From: Magnetospirillum gryphiswaldense MSR-1 v2
GTDB taxonomy: Bacteria > Pseudomonadota > Alphaproteobacteria > Rhodospirillales > Magnetospirillaceae
Length of the DNA stretch: 64,000 bases
Assembly (NCBI RefSeq): GCF_000513295.1
Contig: NC_023065.1
Coordinates: forward strand, 1,612,001-1,676,000
Direction of reading: 5' to 3'
The notes below the pieces were generated by a model. That model worked only from the letters and a program-made list of their open reading frames with translations. It ran no database searches and had not been told where the DNA came from. Position numbers and translations under genes: made by a program. This document shows, in pieces, positions 10,449 through 17,667 of the stretch; position 1 is the stretch's first letter; every line of letters begins with the position of its first letter.

Positions 10449-11330
10449 TCAGCGCCGGGGCAAGGTGGCCAAGCCGATGCCGGCGAAGATCAACAGACCG
10501 CCCACGGAATGGAACCAGGCAAAGGTTTCCCCCAGCAACGCCACCCCCAAAACGGCGGTGAACAAGGGGATGAGGTTGGCGAACAACCCGGCGGTGGGCG
10601 CCCCCAGGGCGGCCACCCCCACATTCCAGAAGTAATAAGCCAAAAGCGATGCACAGACTGCAGTATAGGCTATCACCCCCAAGGTCATCGGGCGCACCTG
10701 CACCGTGTAGCCCAAGGACAGCTCGAACAGATAAAACGGCACGATCATCACCCAGCCGACGATGATCAGCGCGGTCAGCAAGGTGAAACCCTTCACCGGA
10801 ATGGGGAAGCGGCGCAGCATGACCGAATAGGCCGCCCACGAGGCCGAGGCCAGCAGCATCAGCCCGTCACCCGGCGTCAACGTCAAGGTGGCCAGCCGCG
10901 CCGGCTCGCCCCGGGTGACCACCGCCAGCAGGCCGATGATGGACACCACCATGCCCATGGCCTGACGCGGTCGGATCGGATCGCCCAGCCACAAACGCGC
11001 CAGCAGCAGCACCATGATCGGCAGCGAGGTGCCGACCAAGGTGGCGTTGATGGCGGTGGTGGTCTGCACCGCCAGATACAGCAAGGTGTTATAGGCGGCG
11101 ACACTGGTCAGGGCCAGCCCCAGCACCGCCCGCCAATGAGCCCAAAGCACCCGGCGATGAGCCCATAGATCACGCCCGGTGAACGGCAGGATCAGCACCA
11201 GGGCCAAAATCCAGCGCCAGAAGGCCAAGGCCACCGGCGGCAGGTCACCGGCGGTGGCCCGCGCCAGCAGGGCGTTGCCGGCCCAGAACAAGGGCGGCAA
11301 CAACAGCAGCAGAAGCGCCCGGTTCTTCAC
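10449..11330 (-). CDS. EamA/DMT-family membrane transporter
   Basis: This 293-residue inner-membrane protein has ten predicted hydrophobic segments in two EamA repeats, each with the characteristic short, glycine-rich helices (for example PPLFWAGNALLARA and SASWAAYSVMLRR). Such proteins export metabolites or amino acids; the substrate is unknown. The start is GTG at 11330, overlapping the stop of the SGNH-like gene as GTGA, so the two are co-transcribed. Confidence 0.85.
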   Translation of the reverse strand: MKNRALLLLLLPPLFWAGNALLARATAGDLPPVALAFWRWILALVLILPFTGRDLWAHRRVLWAHWRAVLGLALTSVAAYNTLLYLAVQTTTAINATLVGTSLPIMVLLLARLWLGDPIRPRQAMGMVVSIIGLLAVVTRGEPARLATLTLTPGDGLMLLASASWAAYSVMLRRFPIPVKGFTLLTALIIVGWVMIVPFYLFELSLGYTVQVRPMTLGVIAYTAVCASLLAYYFWNVGVAALGAPTAGLFANLIPLFTAVLGVALLGETFAWFHSVGGLLIFAGIGLATLPRR

Positions 11331-12517
11331 TGCGCCGCCGGCGGATTGGCCGCCGGACTGGCGCCATCGAAGGCGGTGGCCGGCAACAGGTCGCCCACCC
11401 GCCGGGCCAGGGTTTCACCGATCAGACGGGCAAAGGCCGGGGCGTAATGGACGGGGTCGATATAGGCGTTGGCCTCGCCCGGTTCCAGTTCGGCCAGCCA
11501 CAGCAAATCCTGTTCCCACAACTTGCCGGTACCGCGCATTTCGGCCAGCCGGGCATAGCCCTTGGCCACCGGCACGTAGGGTACCATCAGGTGGGGTTCC
11601 ACCGGCACCGCCCGCTTGGCGTTGTCGTAATGATAGGTCGGCACCGGCTGCTGAACGAAGACCGGCTTGACGCCGAAACGTTCGGCCATGGCGGCGATCA
11701 GACGGCGGTTGGCATCCAGACGGGCCAGCGACGCCTCGGCCTGGGAATCGCTGGCGCAGGCCGGATTATGGGGCACCGGACCGGACGGTTCGGGCATGCC
11801 GGTCAGTCGGCGGACCAAGGCGGCCAGGGCCGATTGGCGGACCACCGTTTCCAACCCGGCGGGGATGCCGACCCGGGCCAGACGGTCGCTCCAGGCGGTG
11901 CGCTCGGGTTTGCCGCAAGAGAGGAAATCATCGACACCGTGGATGAACACCGCCACATCCGGCTTGTCGCCGGTGGCCAGCATCTCGGCAAAGGCGATGC
12001 GATCCTGGGTCGAATACCAACCGGGGGTCGCCCGGTTTTCCACCCGCGCCGGACGACCGTCCTGGGCCAGCTTGGCCGCCATGATCGCGGCAATGGTCTC
12101 GCCATCGGTCAGGCCGTGGCCGAAAGCGGTGGAGCCGCCAAAGACGACGACGCGCGGCCCATCGGCCCCCATCACCCCACCGCGGATGCCCTGGCCGTCG
12201 ATGGTCAGGTGCCGGCCCTGGCGGGCGGGCATGCGGTATTCGGTCAAGGGGGCATAGGTGCCGTCATGGGCCTGGGGCATTTCCGCCAGCGCCTCGCGGT
12301 ACTGCGCCGGCTGGTCGGTGCCATACAGTTTGACGATATCGTCGTCGGACAGCGTCACCGCCTTGGCACGGCTGTCCAGCCGGGCCATGATGGCGCTTGC
12401 GCTCCATTCGGCGATGGGCAACAAGACGACAAGCAGCAGCAGCAGGCGGGGCAACTTGCCGAAAGCCAGGGCGGGGGAAGCGGTTTCACTACGGTTGCGG
12501 GACCGGCGACGGCGCAT
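11327..12517 (-). CDS. SGNH/GDSL-like membrane-anchored hydrolase
   Basis: The 396-residue protein has one N-terminal transmembrane helix (LLLLLVVLLPIAEWSASAIM) and a periplasmic SGNH-like domain. The nucleophile block reads VVVFGGSTAFGHGL, and the C-terminal Asp-x-x-His block reads YIDPVHY. The usual Asn-containing block is IHGVDDF here, with Asp where Asn is expected. Proteins of this kind often deacetylate or esterify surface glycans, but no glycan genes are adjacent. The ATG at 12517 with GAAGAGA upstream is preferred over an upstream ATG at 12553. It overlaps the DMT transporter gene. Confidence 0.7.
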   Translation of the reverse strand: MRRRRSRNRSETASPALAFGKLPRLLLLLVVLLPIAEWSASAIMARLDSRAKAVTLSDDDIVKLYGTDQPAQYREALAEMPQAHDGTYAPLTEYRMPARQGRHLTIDGQGIRGGVMGADGPRVVVFGGSTAFGHGLTDGETIAAIMAAKLAQDGRPARVENRATPGWYSTQDRIAFAEMLATGDKPDVAVFIHGVDDFLSCGKPERTAWSDRLARVGIPAGLETVVRQSALAALVRRLTGMPEPSGPVPHNPACASDSQAEASLARLDANRRLIAAMAERFGVKPVFVQQPVPTYHYDNAKRAVPVEPHLMVPYVPVAKGYARLAEMRGTGKLWEQDLLWLAELEPGEANAYIDPVHYAPAFARLIGETLARRVGDLLPATAFDGASPAANPPAAQ

Positions 12518-12592
12518 CACATTCTCTTCATCGTGGTCATCCGCGCCGGTCATACCGCGAAAACACAAGACTAGGCAATTGGGAGCTTTCAA

Positions 12593-13006
12593 ATGTTTGA
12601 ACTACACCCCCGTTTGAAGGCGGACACCATCCCCGTCATCGACTGGCCTTTGTGCCGGATTTTGTTGATGAATGAATGCGCTTGGCCTTGGCTGGTGCTG
12701 GTTCCCCGCCGCCACGGCATCACCGAAATTCATGAACTGGATGCCGGCGACCGCGAAATGCTGATCCAGGAAATCGCCGCAATTTCCACCCGGCTGCAAA
12801 ATCTGAGCGGTGCCGACAAGATGAACGTGGCCGCCCTGGGCAACATGGTGCCGCAGTTGCATATCCACATCATCGCCCGCTTCAAGGACGATCCGGCTTG
12901 GCCGAAGCCGGTGTTCGGCTTTCAGGCGCCCAATCCCTATGATGCGGAATTCCTGGCCGAACACATGCCGCAGATGGTCGACGCCCTGGGCGACGGTCCG
13001 GGCTGA
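12593..13006 (+). CDS. HIT-family nucleotide hydrolase
   Basis: This 137-residue protein belongs to the histidine triad superfamily, which hydrolyses dinucleoside polyphosphates or nucleoside phosphoramidates. The signature reads QLHIHIIAR, so the third histidine of the classical HxHxH triad is isoleucine; this form is common in one bacterial HIT subfamily. A GGGAG site lies seven bases before the ATG. It is the first gene of a tight three-gene run with the PdeM-like protein and the photolyase, a possible nucleotide-damage theme. Confidence 0.85.
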   Translation: MFELHPRLKADTIPVIDWPLCRILLMNECAWPWLVLVPRRHGITEIHELDAGDREMLIQEIAAISTRLQNLSGADKMNVAALGNMVPQLHIHIIARFKDDPAWPKPVFGFQAPNPYDAEFLAEHMPQMVDALGDGPG

Positions 13007-13009
13007 GCC

Positions 13010-13555
13010 ATGTTGTTGAACGGCGTCCACCTGCTGCCCGATGCCAGCGGCGCCCTGATCTGGCCGGCGCGGCAATTGCTGGCGGTGGCCAGCCCGCCCG
13101 CCGCCATGGCCGCCCAGGCGGTGCGCCGGCTGGCGGCGCTGGCCCGACAACGCCGGCCACGCGTTATCGTCTGGATGGGTGAGGCCCCGATCGCCTTGCC
13201 CGACCGCGAACAACGGGAGTGGGACCGATTGCAGGCCGAGCATGAATGGATCGCCTGCGAAGACGAAATCCAACTGTCGCCCTTGACCTTTCGCCTTCAG
13301 GCCGGCGCGGCCACCAAGGCGGGCGAGATCATCGCCCGCCCCAACCCGCTGGCCCGCTACGATGGCCAGGTCTGGCCCGCCTTCGTCATCGACGGGCGCC
13401 GGCTGGCCCTGCCCGCCTTCGGCCCGACCGGGGGCGGCACCGAGGTGATGAGCACAGCCTTCCTGTCGCTGTTCCGCCGTCCGTTCCAAGCCCTGATGCT
13501 GGTCAATGGCCGCATCGTCACCCGCCCGCGCGCCCGACTGGAAAACCCGTCATGA
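13010..13555 (+). CDS. Decayed PdeM-like metallophosphoesterase lacking metal ligands
   Basis: This 181-residue protein aligns by eye with the DNA ligase-associated metallophosphoesterase PdeM at both ends: GALIWPARQLLAVA near the N-terminus, and FVIDGRRLALPAFGPTGGG in the C-terminal half. Every metal-binding motif is changed. The DLHL block is ASPP, the GD block is GE, the GNHD block is missing, and the GHxHP block reads ARPNP. It is also shorter than typical PdeM. It is unlikely to be a phosphoesterase and may be structural. It starts three bases after the HIT gene and overlaps the photolyase start as ATGA. Confidence 0.65.
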   Translation: MLLNGVHLLPDASGALIWPARQLLAVASPPAAMAAQAVRRLAALARQRRPRVIVWMGEAPIALPDREQREWDRLQAEHEWIACEDEIQLSPLTFRLQAGAATKAGEIIARPNPLARYDGQVWPAFVIDGRRLALPAFGPTGGGTEVMSTAFLSLFRRPFQALMLVNGRIVTRPRARLENPS

Positions 13556-14925
13556 CCAATGCCCCCATCCTGGTCTGGCTGCGCCGCGACCTGCGCCTGA
13601 CCGACCACCCGGCGCTCTATCACGCCGCCCAGCAAGGCCCGGTGGTGCTGGCCTTTTGCCACGACGACCAGGATGGCCGCGCCCTGGGCGGGGCATCGCG
13701 CTGGTGGCTGCATCAATCCCTGACCGCCCTGGGCGACACCGTCACCCTGGCGCGGGGGCGCTGCGAAGCCGAAATCCCGCGTCTGGCCCAAGCCTGCGGC
13801 GCCCGCGCTGTCTACTGGAACGCCTCGGCCGATCCGGCTTTGTCGGCGACGGAAGCGCGGGTGCGTCAGGCGCTGAAAATCCCCACCGAGCCCTTTGCCG
13901 GCGACGAATTGTTCAGCATCGGCGCCGTACGCACCAATGCCGGCACTCCGTTCCAGGTGTTCACCCCGTTCTGGCGCGCAGCCCTGGCCCTGCCGCCACC
14001 GCCCCAGCCCCTGCCCCGGCCGGCGCCGCTGGTCTTGGCCCCCTGCCCCGGCCTGCCCCTGGCGGCGCTGGAGCTGATGCCCAAGCTGGATTGGTGGCGC
14101 GGCATGGCCGAACTCTGGCAGCCGGGCGAAGCGGGAGCGGCGGCGCGGCTGGCCGATTTTCTCGACGGACCGGTGGAAACCTATCAGCGCGACCGTGATT
14201 TGCCGGCCAAGCCGGGCACCTCGCTGCTGTCGCCGCATCTGGCCTTCGGCGAAATCTCGCCCCGGCAAATCTGGCACGCCGCCCGGGCGCTGCCCCCCGG
14301 CGACGGAATCCACACCTTCTTGAAGGAACTGGGCTGGCGCGAGTTCAGCCGCCATCTGCTGGCCCGCCAGCCGGATTTGGCGACCATCCCGCTCAGGCCC
14401 GAATTCCGTGCCTTTCCCTGGCGCGACGACCCCGAGGCTTTACGCAAATGGCAGATGGGCCGCACCGGCTATCCCATCATCGATGCCGGGCTGCGGCAAT
14501 TGTGGCAAACCGGTTGGATGCACAACCGCGTGCGCATGATCGTCGCCTCGTTCCTGATCAAGGATCTGCTGATCCCCTGGCAGGCTGGCGAGGCGTGGTT
14601 CTGGGACACCCTGGTGGACGCCGACAGCGCCAACAACGCCGCCTCGTGGCAATGGGTGGCCGGCAGCGGCGCCGATGCCGCCCCGTTCTTCCGCATCTTC
14701 AACCCGGTGACCCAGGGCGAGAAATTCGACCCCGACGGCACTTATGTACGCACCTGGGTGCCGGAACTGGCCCACCTGCCCAAGGCTTTCGTCCATCAGC
14801 CGTGGAAGATGGGCCGGGTCCCGGGCTATCCGCCGCCCATGGTCGACCACGCCTTGGCGCGCACCCGCGCCCTGGCCGCCTTCAAGGGCCTGAAGGACGA
14901 TCCGGTGCAACACTTGTTGCTGTAG
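13552..14925 (+). CDS. phrB: Deoxyribodipyrimidine photolyase (class I CPD photolyase)
   Basis: This 457-residue flavoprotein repairs UV-induced cyclobutane pyrimidine dimers using blue light. The N-terminal antenna domain starts ILVWLRRDLRLTDHPAL, and the FAD domain carries the photolyase signature TGYPIIDAGLRQLWQTGWMH followed by NRVRMIVASFLIKDLL and DADSANNAASWQWVAG. Length and motifs fit the E. coli PhrB class. Its ATG overlaps the stop of the PdeM-like gene. Its 3' end overlaps the convergent DUF454 gene by 44 bases. Confidence 0.93.
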   Translation: MTNAPILVWLRRDLRLTDHPALYHAAQQGPVVLAFCHDDQDGRALGGASRWWLHQSLTALGDTVTLARGRCEAEIPRLAQACGARAVYWNASADPALSATEARVRQALKIPTEPFAGDELFSIGAVRTNAGTPFQVFTPFWRAALALPPPPQPLPRPAPLVLAPCPGLPLAALELMPKLDWWRGMAELWQPGEAGAAARLADFLDGPVETYQRDRDLPAKPGTSLLSPHLAFGEISPRQIWHAARALPPGDGIHTFLKELGWREFSRHLLARQPDLATIPLRPEFRAFPWRDDPEALRKWQMGRTGYPIIDAGLRQLWQTGWMHNRVRMIVASFLIKDLLIPWQAGEAWFWDTLVDADSANNAASWQWVAGSGADAAPFFRIFNPVTQGEKFDPDGTYVRTWVPELAHLPKAFVHQPWKMGRVPGYPPPMVDHALARTRALAAFKGLKDDPVQHLLL

Positions 14926-15301
14926 ACGGGTGTTTCAGCACATACCACGCGCCGAAGGCGCACACCGCCCCCATACTGGCCATGGCCGGCCACGGCGCCT
15001 GCGACCAGCCAACCATCCACACCATGGCCGCTGCCATGCTGCCGATTGCGATGATCTTGGCCCGGATCGGGATGATCCGGTGCAGTTCCCAGTCGCGCAG
15101 GCTGGGACCGAACCAGCGGTGATGCAGCAGCCAGGAATGAAAGCGCCGCGACGAGCGGGCGAAGCACCAAAGCGCCAGCAGCAGAAACGGCGTCGTCGGC
15201 AATAGCGGCAAAAAAACGCCGATCACGCCCAAGCCGGTGAACATCCAGCCCAGAAAGAACATCGCCCAGCGGCGCAGCGGTGTCGCGTCGAAATCAGTCA
15301 T
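14882..15301 (-). CDS. DUF454 (YbaN-like) inner-membrane protein
   Basis: This 139-residue protein has two to three hydrophobic segments and the family core GWMFTGLGVIGVFLPLLPTT, followed by FLLLALWCFARSSRRFHSWL. DUF454/YbaN proteins are small inner-membrane proteins of unknown function. The gene is convergent with, and overlaps, the photolyase gene. Confidence 0.85.
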   Translation of the reverse strand: MTDFDATPLRRWAMFFLGWMFTGLGVIGVFLPLLPTTPFLLLALWCFARSSRRFHSWLLHHRWFGPSLRDWELHRIIPIRAKIIAIGSMAAAMVWMVGWSQAPWPAMASMGAVCAFGAWYVLKHPSTATSVAPDRPSGP

Positions 15302-15340
15302 GGGGAAATGATAAGGCGGAATCCGCTCGGCCCCAAGGTT

Positions 15341-16525
15341 TCAGCTTTTGCGCATGAAGGTGGCGGTGAGATAGCCGGCCAAGGCCACGCCGCAACAGGC
15401 CAACAGGGCCAAGATCACCGCACGCGGTGAACCGGTGGCCGACCACAGCCCGGCCAGGGCCAGCGGCGACGCCGCCTTGGCGATGTTGATGGGCAGGGCC
15501 AAGGCGCCGTTGGTGGCGCCATAGCGGGCATTGCCCAGATATTCCGGCACGGCGGTGCCGCGCACGATGGTCATGATGCCGTTGCCGGCGCCATAGAGCA
15601 GGGCAAAGGCGACCAGGGCGGGAAAATAACCCGGCGCCAGCAGCAAGATGGTCACCGATCCCAACATGGACACGACGACGAAGGCGCCGGTGCCGCGCGC
15701 CGTCTGCCGCCGTCCCAAAGCCAGCAGGACGATGCGCCCGAACACCTGCATGGGACCGATCAGGGCCATGACGACGATGATGCGGCCAGAATCCAGATCA
15801 TGAGCCGACATCAGCGGAATCAACTGGAAGGTCAGGCCGGTGAAGATGGCGCCATAGGCGGTGAACCACACCGCCAGCCCCAGGAAAACCGGGCTCAGCA
15901 CCAGCGGTCCGCCCGTTTTTTCCACCGCCTGGGGCTGATGCGGCGCTTTCCCATCGCCGGGGCGCAGCAGCAATGCATGGATGCCGCCGACGAAGACGAT
16001 GCAGAACAGGCCGATGGTCAGGATGGCGTGACGCCAGCCCACGGCGTCGCACAACAATTGGGTCACCGGGATCAGCACCGTGCTGGCGAAACCGCCCAGC
16101 AACGTGATGGCGGTGATGGCGCGGCGGTAATCGGCGCCGTAAAGGGCGGTGACCACGGCGAAGGCCGGTTCGTACAACAGACAGGCCATGGACGCCCCCA
16201 TGGCCGCCCAGATCAGGTAAAACTGCCAAATCTCCCGCACCTGCGACCACGCCACCATCAGCAGGCCGCCAGCGACGGCGCCGCCGATCATCACCGCGCG
16301 GGCGCCGTGGCGGTCGATCCACTGGCCGACCAGGGGGGCGCACAGGCCCCAACTCAACAAGCCCACCGACAAGGCGCCGTTCAAGCTGGTCTTGGACCAG
16401 CCCAATTCCGCCTCCATCGGCACCACGGCGACGGCGAAGGCATAATACAGGCTGCCCCAGGCCACCAATTGCGCCGCCGCCAGCAGCCAGACGAAGGAAT
16501 AAGGCCGGGTGCCACCGCTCATCAT
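15341..16525 (-). CDS. Major facilitator superfamily transporter
   Basis: This 394-residue protein has twelve hydrophobic segments and the MFS loop motif GQWIDRHGARAVM between helices 2 and 3. It resembles the monocarboxylate/OxlT-like branch of MFS proteins. The substrate is not clear. The ATG at 16525 overlaps the stop of the PadR gene as TGATG, with GGGCAGGG upstream, so regulator and transporter form an operon. A longer frame to 16564 overlaps the regulator further and is unlikely. Confidence 0.85.
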   Translation of the reverse strand: MMSGGTRPYSFVWLLAAAQLVAWGSLYYAFAVAVVPMEAELGWSKTSLNGALSVGLLSWGLCAPLVGQWIDRHGARAVMIGGAVAGGLLMVAWSQVREIWQFYLIWAAMGASMACLLYEPAFAVVTALYGADYRRAITAITLLGGFASTVLIPVTQLLCDAVGWRHAILTIGLFCIVFVGGIHALLLRPGDGKAPHQPQAVEKTGGPLVLSPVFLGLAVWFTAYGAIFTGLTFQLIPLMSAHDLDSGRIIVVMALIGPMQVFGRIVLLALGRRQTARGTGAFVVVSMLGSVTILLLAPGYFPALVAFALLYGAGNGIMTIVRGTAVPEYLGNARYGATNGALALPINIAKAASPLALAGLWSATGSPRAVILALLACCGVALAGYLTATFMRKS

Positions 16526-16899
16526 CAGCCCTGCCCGTCCAGATAAGCCCCGACCTCGCGCCACGCCTCGACCGCCACGGCGAAGGCCCGCTGTCCCTTG
16601 TCGGTGATGGTGTAGACCTTGCGCTGGCGCCCGCCGGTGTGTTCGATCAAGGCGGTGACATAGCCGCCCTCCTCGAATTCCCGCAGCACCGGATACAGCG
16701 CCCCGGCGGTGGGGGCGCAGCAGCCCTTGGTCGACAATTCCACCTGACGGGCGATTTCATAGCCGTGCATGGGACGGCGCTGCAACTCGGCCAGGATGAA
16801 GAACTTGGACAGGCTCATCTTGATGAGCCCGCTCCAATACTGGCGGTCGGTGTAATCCACCCCGCCGCCCTTGCCCTGATTGCGTGTCGCGCTGGTCAT
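16525..16899 (-). CDS. PadR-family transcriptional regulator
   Basis: This 124-residue winged-helix protein contains the PadR core KFFILAELQRRPMHGYEIAR, then APTAGALYPVLREFEEGGYV and a basic wing (GGRQRKVYTITDKG). PadR proteins usually repress a neighbouring transporter until a ligand binds; the MFS gene directly downstream is the probable target. ATG 16899 is preferred over 16965 because the longer version would code through an AT-rich inverted repeat that looks like an operator. The two adjacent cysteines (KGCCAP) near the recognition helix are unusual and might sense redox state. Confidence 0.8.
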   Translation of the reverse strand: MTSATRNQGKGGGVDYTDRQYWSGLIKMSLSKFFILAELQRRPMHGYEIARQVELSTKGCCAPTAGALYPVLREFEEGGYVTALIEHTGGRQRKVYTITDKGQRAFAVAVEAWREVGAYLDGQG

Positions 16900-16936
16900 G
16901 GCGACCACGGTGGCAGCGGCAAGCTTATCAGGCAAC

Positions 16937-16959
16937 AATATATTGATGAATGATATATT
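16937..16959. promoter_or_regulatory. Candidate operator: AT-rich inverted repeat upstream of padR
   Basis: AATATAT (16937-16943) and ATATATT (16953-16959) form a perfect 7-bp inverted repeat with a nine-base spacer, standing out against GC-rich surroundings. It lies about 40 bases upstream of the chosen padR start. It is a plausible autoregulatory site. Confidence 0.5.
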
Positions 16960-17041
16960 ACCCATCCCATGCCGATGGGACGGACGCCCCCCTGGATAAA
17001 ACCGGCGACCTTGACAAAGCCCTCCGCCGGTCGCATTGTGA

Positions 17042-17053
17042 GTGAACGTTCAC
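17042..17053. promoter_or_regulatory. Candidate TetR operator: perfect 12-bp palindrome
   Basis: GTGAACGTTCAC is a perfect palindrome 17 bases before the TetR gene start, in the divergent gap facing padR. TGAACGTTCA-type palindromes are typical operators of TetR-family lipid regulators. Autoregulation of the tetR-aas operon is the likely role. Confidence 0.55.
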
Positions 17054-17070
17054 ATTATCGGTAACGGACT

Positions 17071-17667
17071 ATGAAGGACGGACGACCAACCCGACAGCGC
17101 ATTCATGACGCAGCCCTGCGGCTGTTCGTGGAAAAAGGGGTGACCGAAACCAGCGTGCGCGATCTGGCCCAGGCCGCCGGCATCGCCGAGGGCACCTTGT
17201 ACCGCCACTACGCGTCCAAGGACGATCTGGTCGCCGACCTGTTCGCCCGCAATTACACCGCCTTCGCCCACCATCTCACCGCGCTTCAGGCGCCGCTTCA
17301 CGGCTTTCGCCCCCGCCTCGCCGCGCTGATCGGCGAAATCTTCCGCTTCCACGACGACAACCCGACGCTGTTTCGCTTTCTGCTGTTGGTGCAGCACCAG
17401 GGATTGCCGCGTATCGCCGATGGCGCCGACAACCCGGTCTCGGTGCTGCATGAATTGGTCGAACAGGGCATCAAGGACGGAGATTTGGGCCTGACCGACC
17501 CGGCCCTGGCCACCGCCATGATCCTGGGGCTGATGCTGCAACCGGCCACCGCAATCATCTATGGCCGCCTGCAAGCGCCGCTGTCCCGCTTTACCGATCA
17601 GATCAATTCCGCCTGCCTGCGCGCACTCGATTCCACCGGCCAACCGACCGAGGTCCATCATGGCTGA
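17071..17667 (+). CDS. TetR/AcrR-family regulator of the lipid-remodelling operon
   Basis: This 198-residue protein has an N-terminal TetR helix-turn-helix (RIHDAALRLFVEKGVTETSV, then RDLAQAAGIAEGTLYRHYAS) and a variable helical ligand domain. It probably represses its own operon through the palindrome at 17042. Its 3' end overlaps the acyltransferase gene by eight bases, which suggests it responds to acyl chains or lysophospholipids handled by that operon. The ligand is inference. Confidence 0.88.
   Translation: MKDGRPTRQRIHDAALRLFVEKGVTETSVRDLAQAAGIAEGTLYRHYASKDDLVADLFARNYTAFAHHLTALQAPLHGFRPRLAALIGEIFRFHDDNPTLFRFLLLVQHQGLPRIADGADNPVSVLHELVEQGIKDGDLGLTDPALATAMILGLMLQPATAIIYGRLQAPLSRFTDQINSACLRALDSTGQPTEVHHG

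Noticed and set aside
12854-12880. Loss of the third histidine in the HIT motif as evidence of inactivity
   Set aside because: The HxHxI form with QLHIHIIARF is common in a bacterial HIT subfamily, so it is not a sign of decay in this copy.
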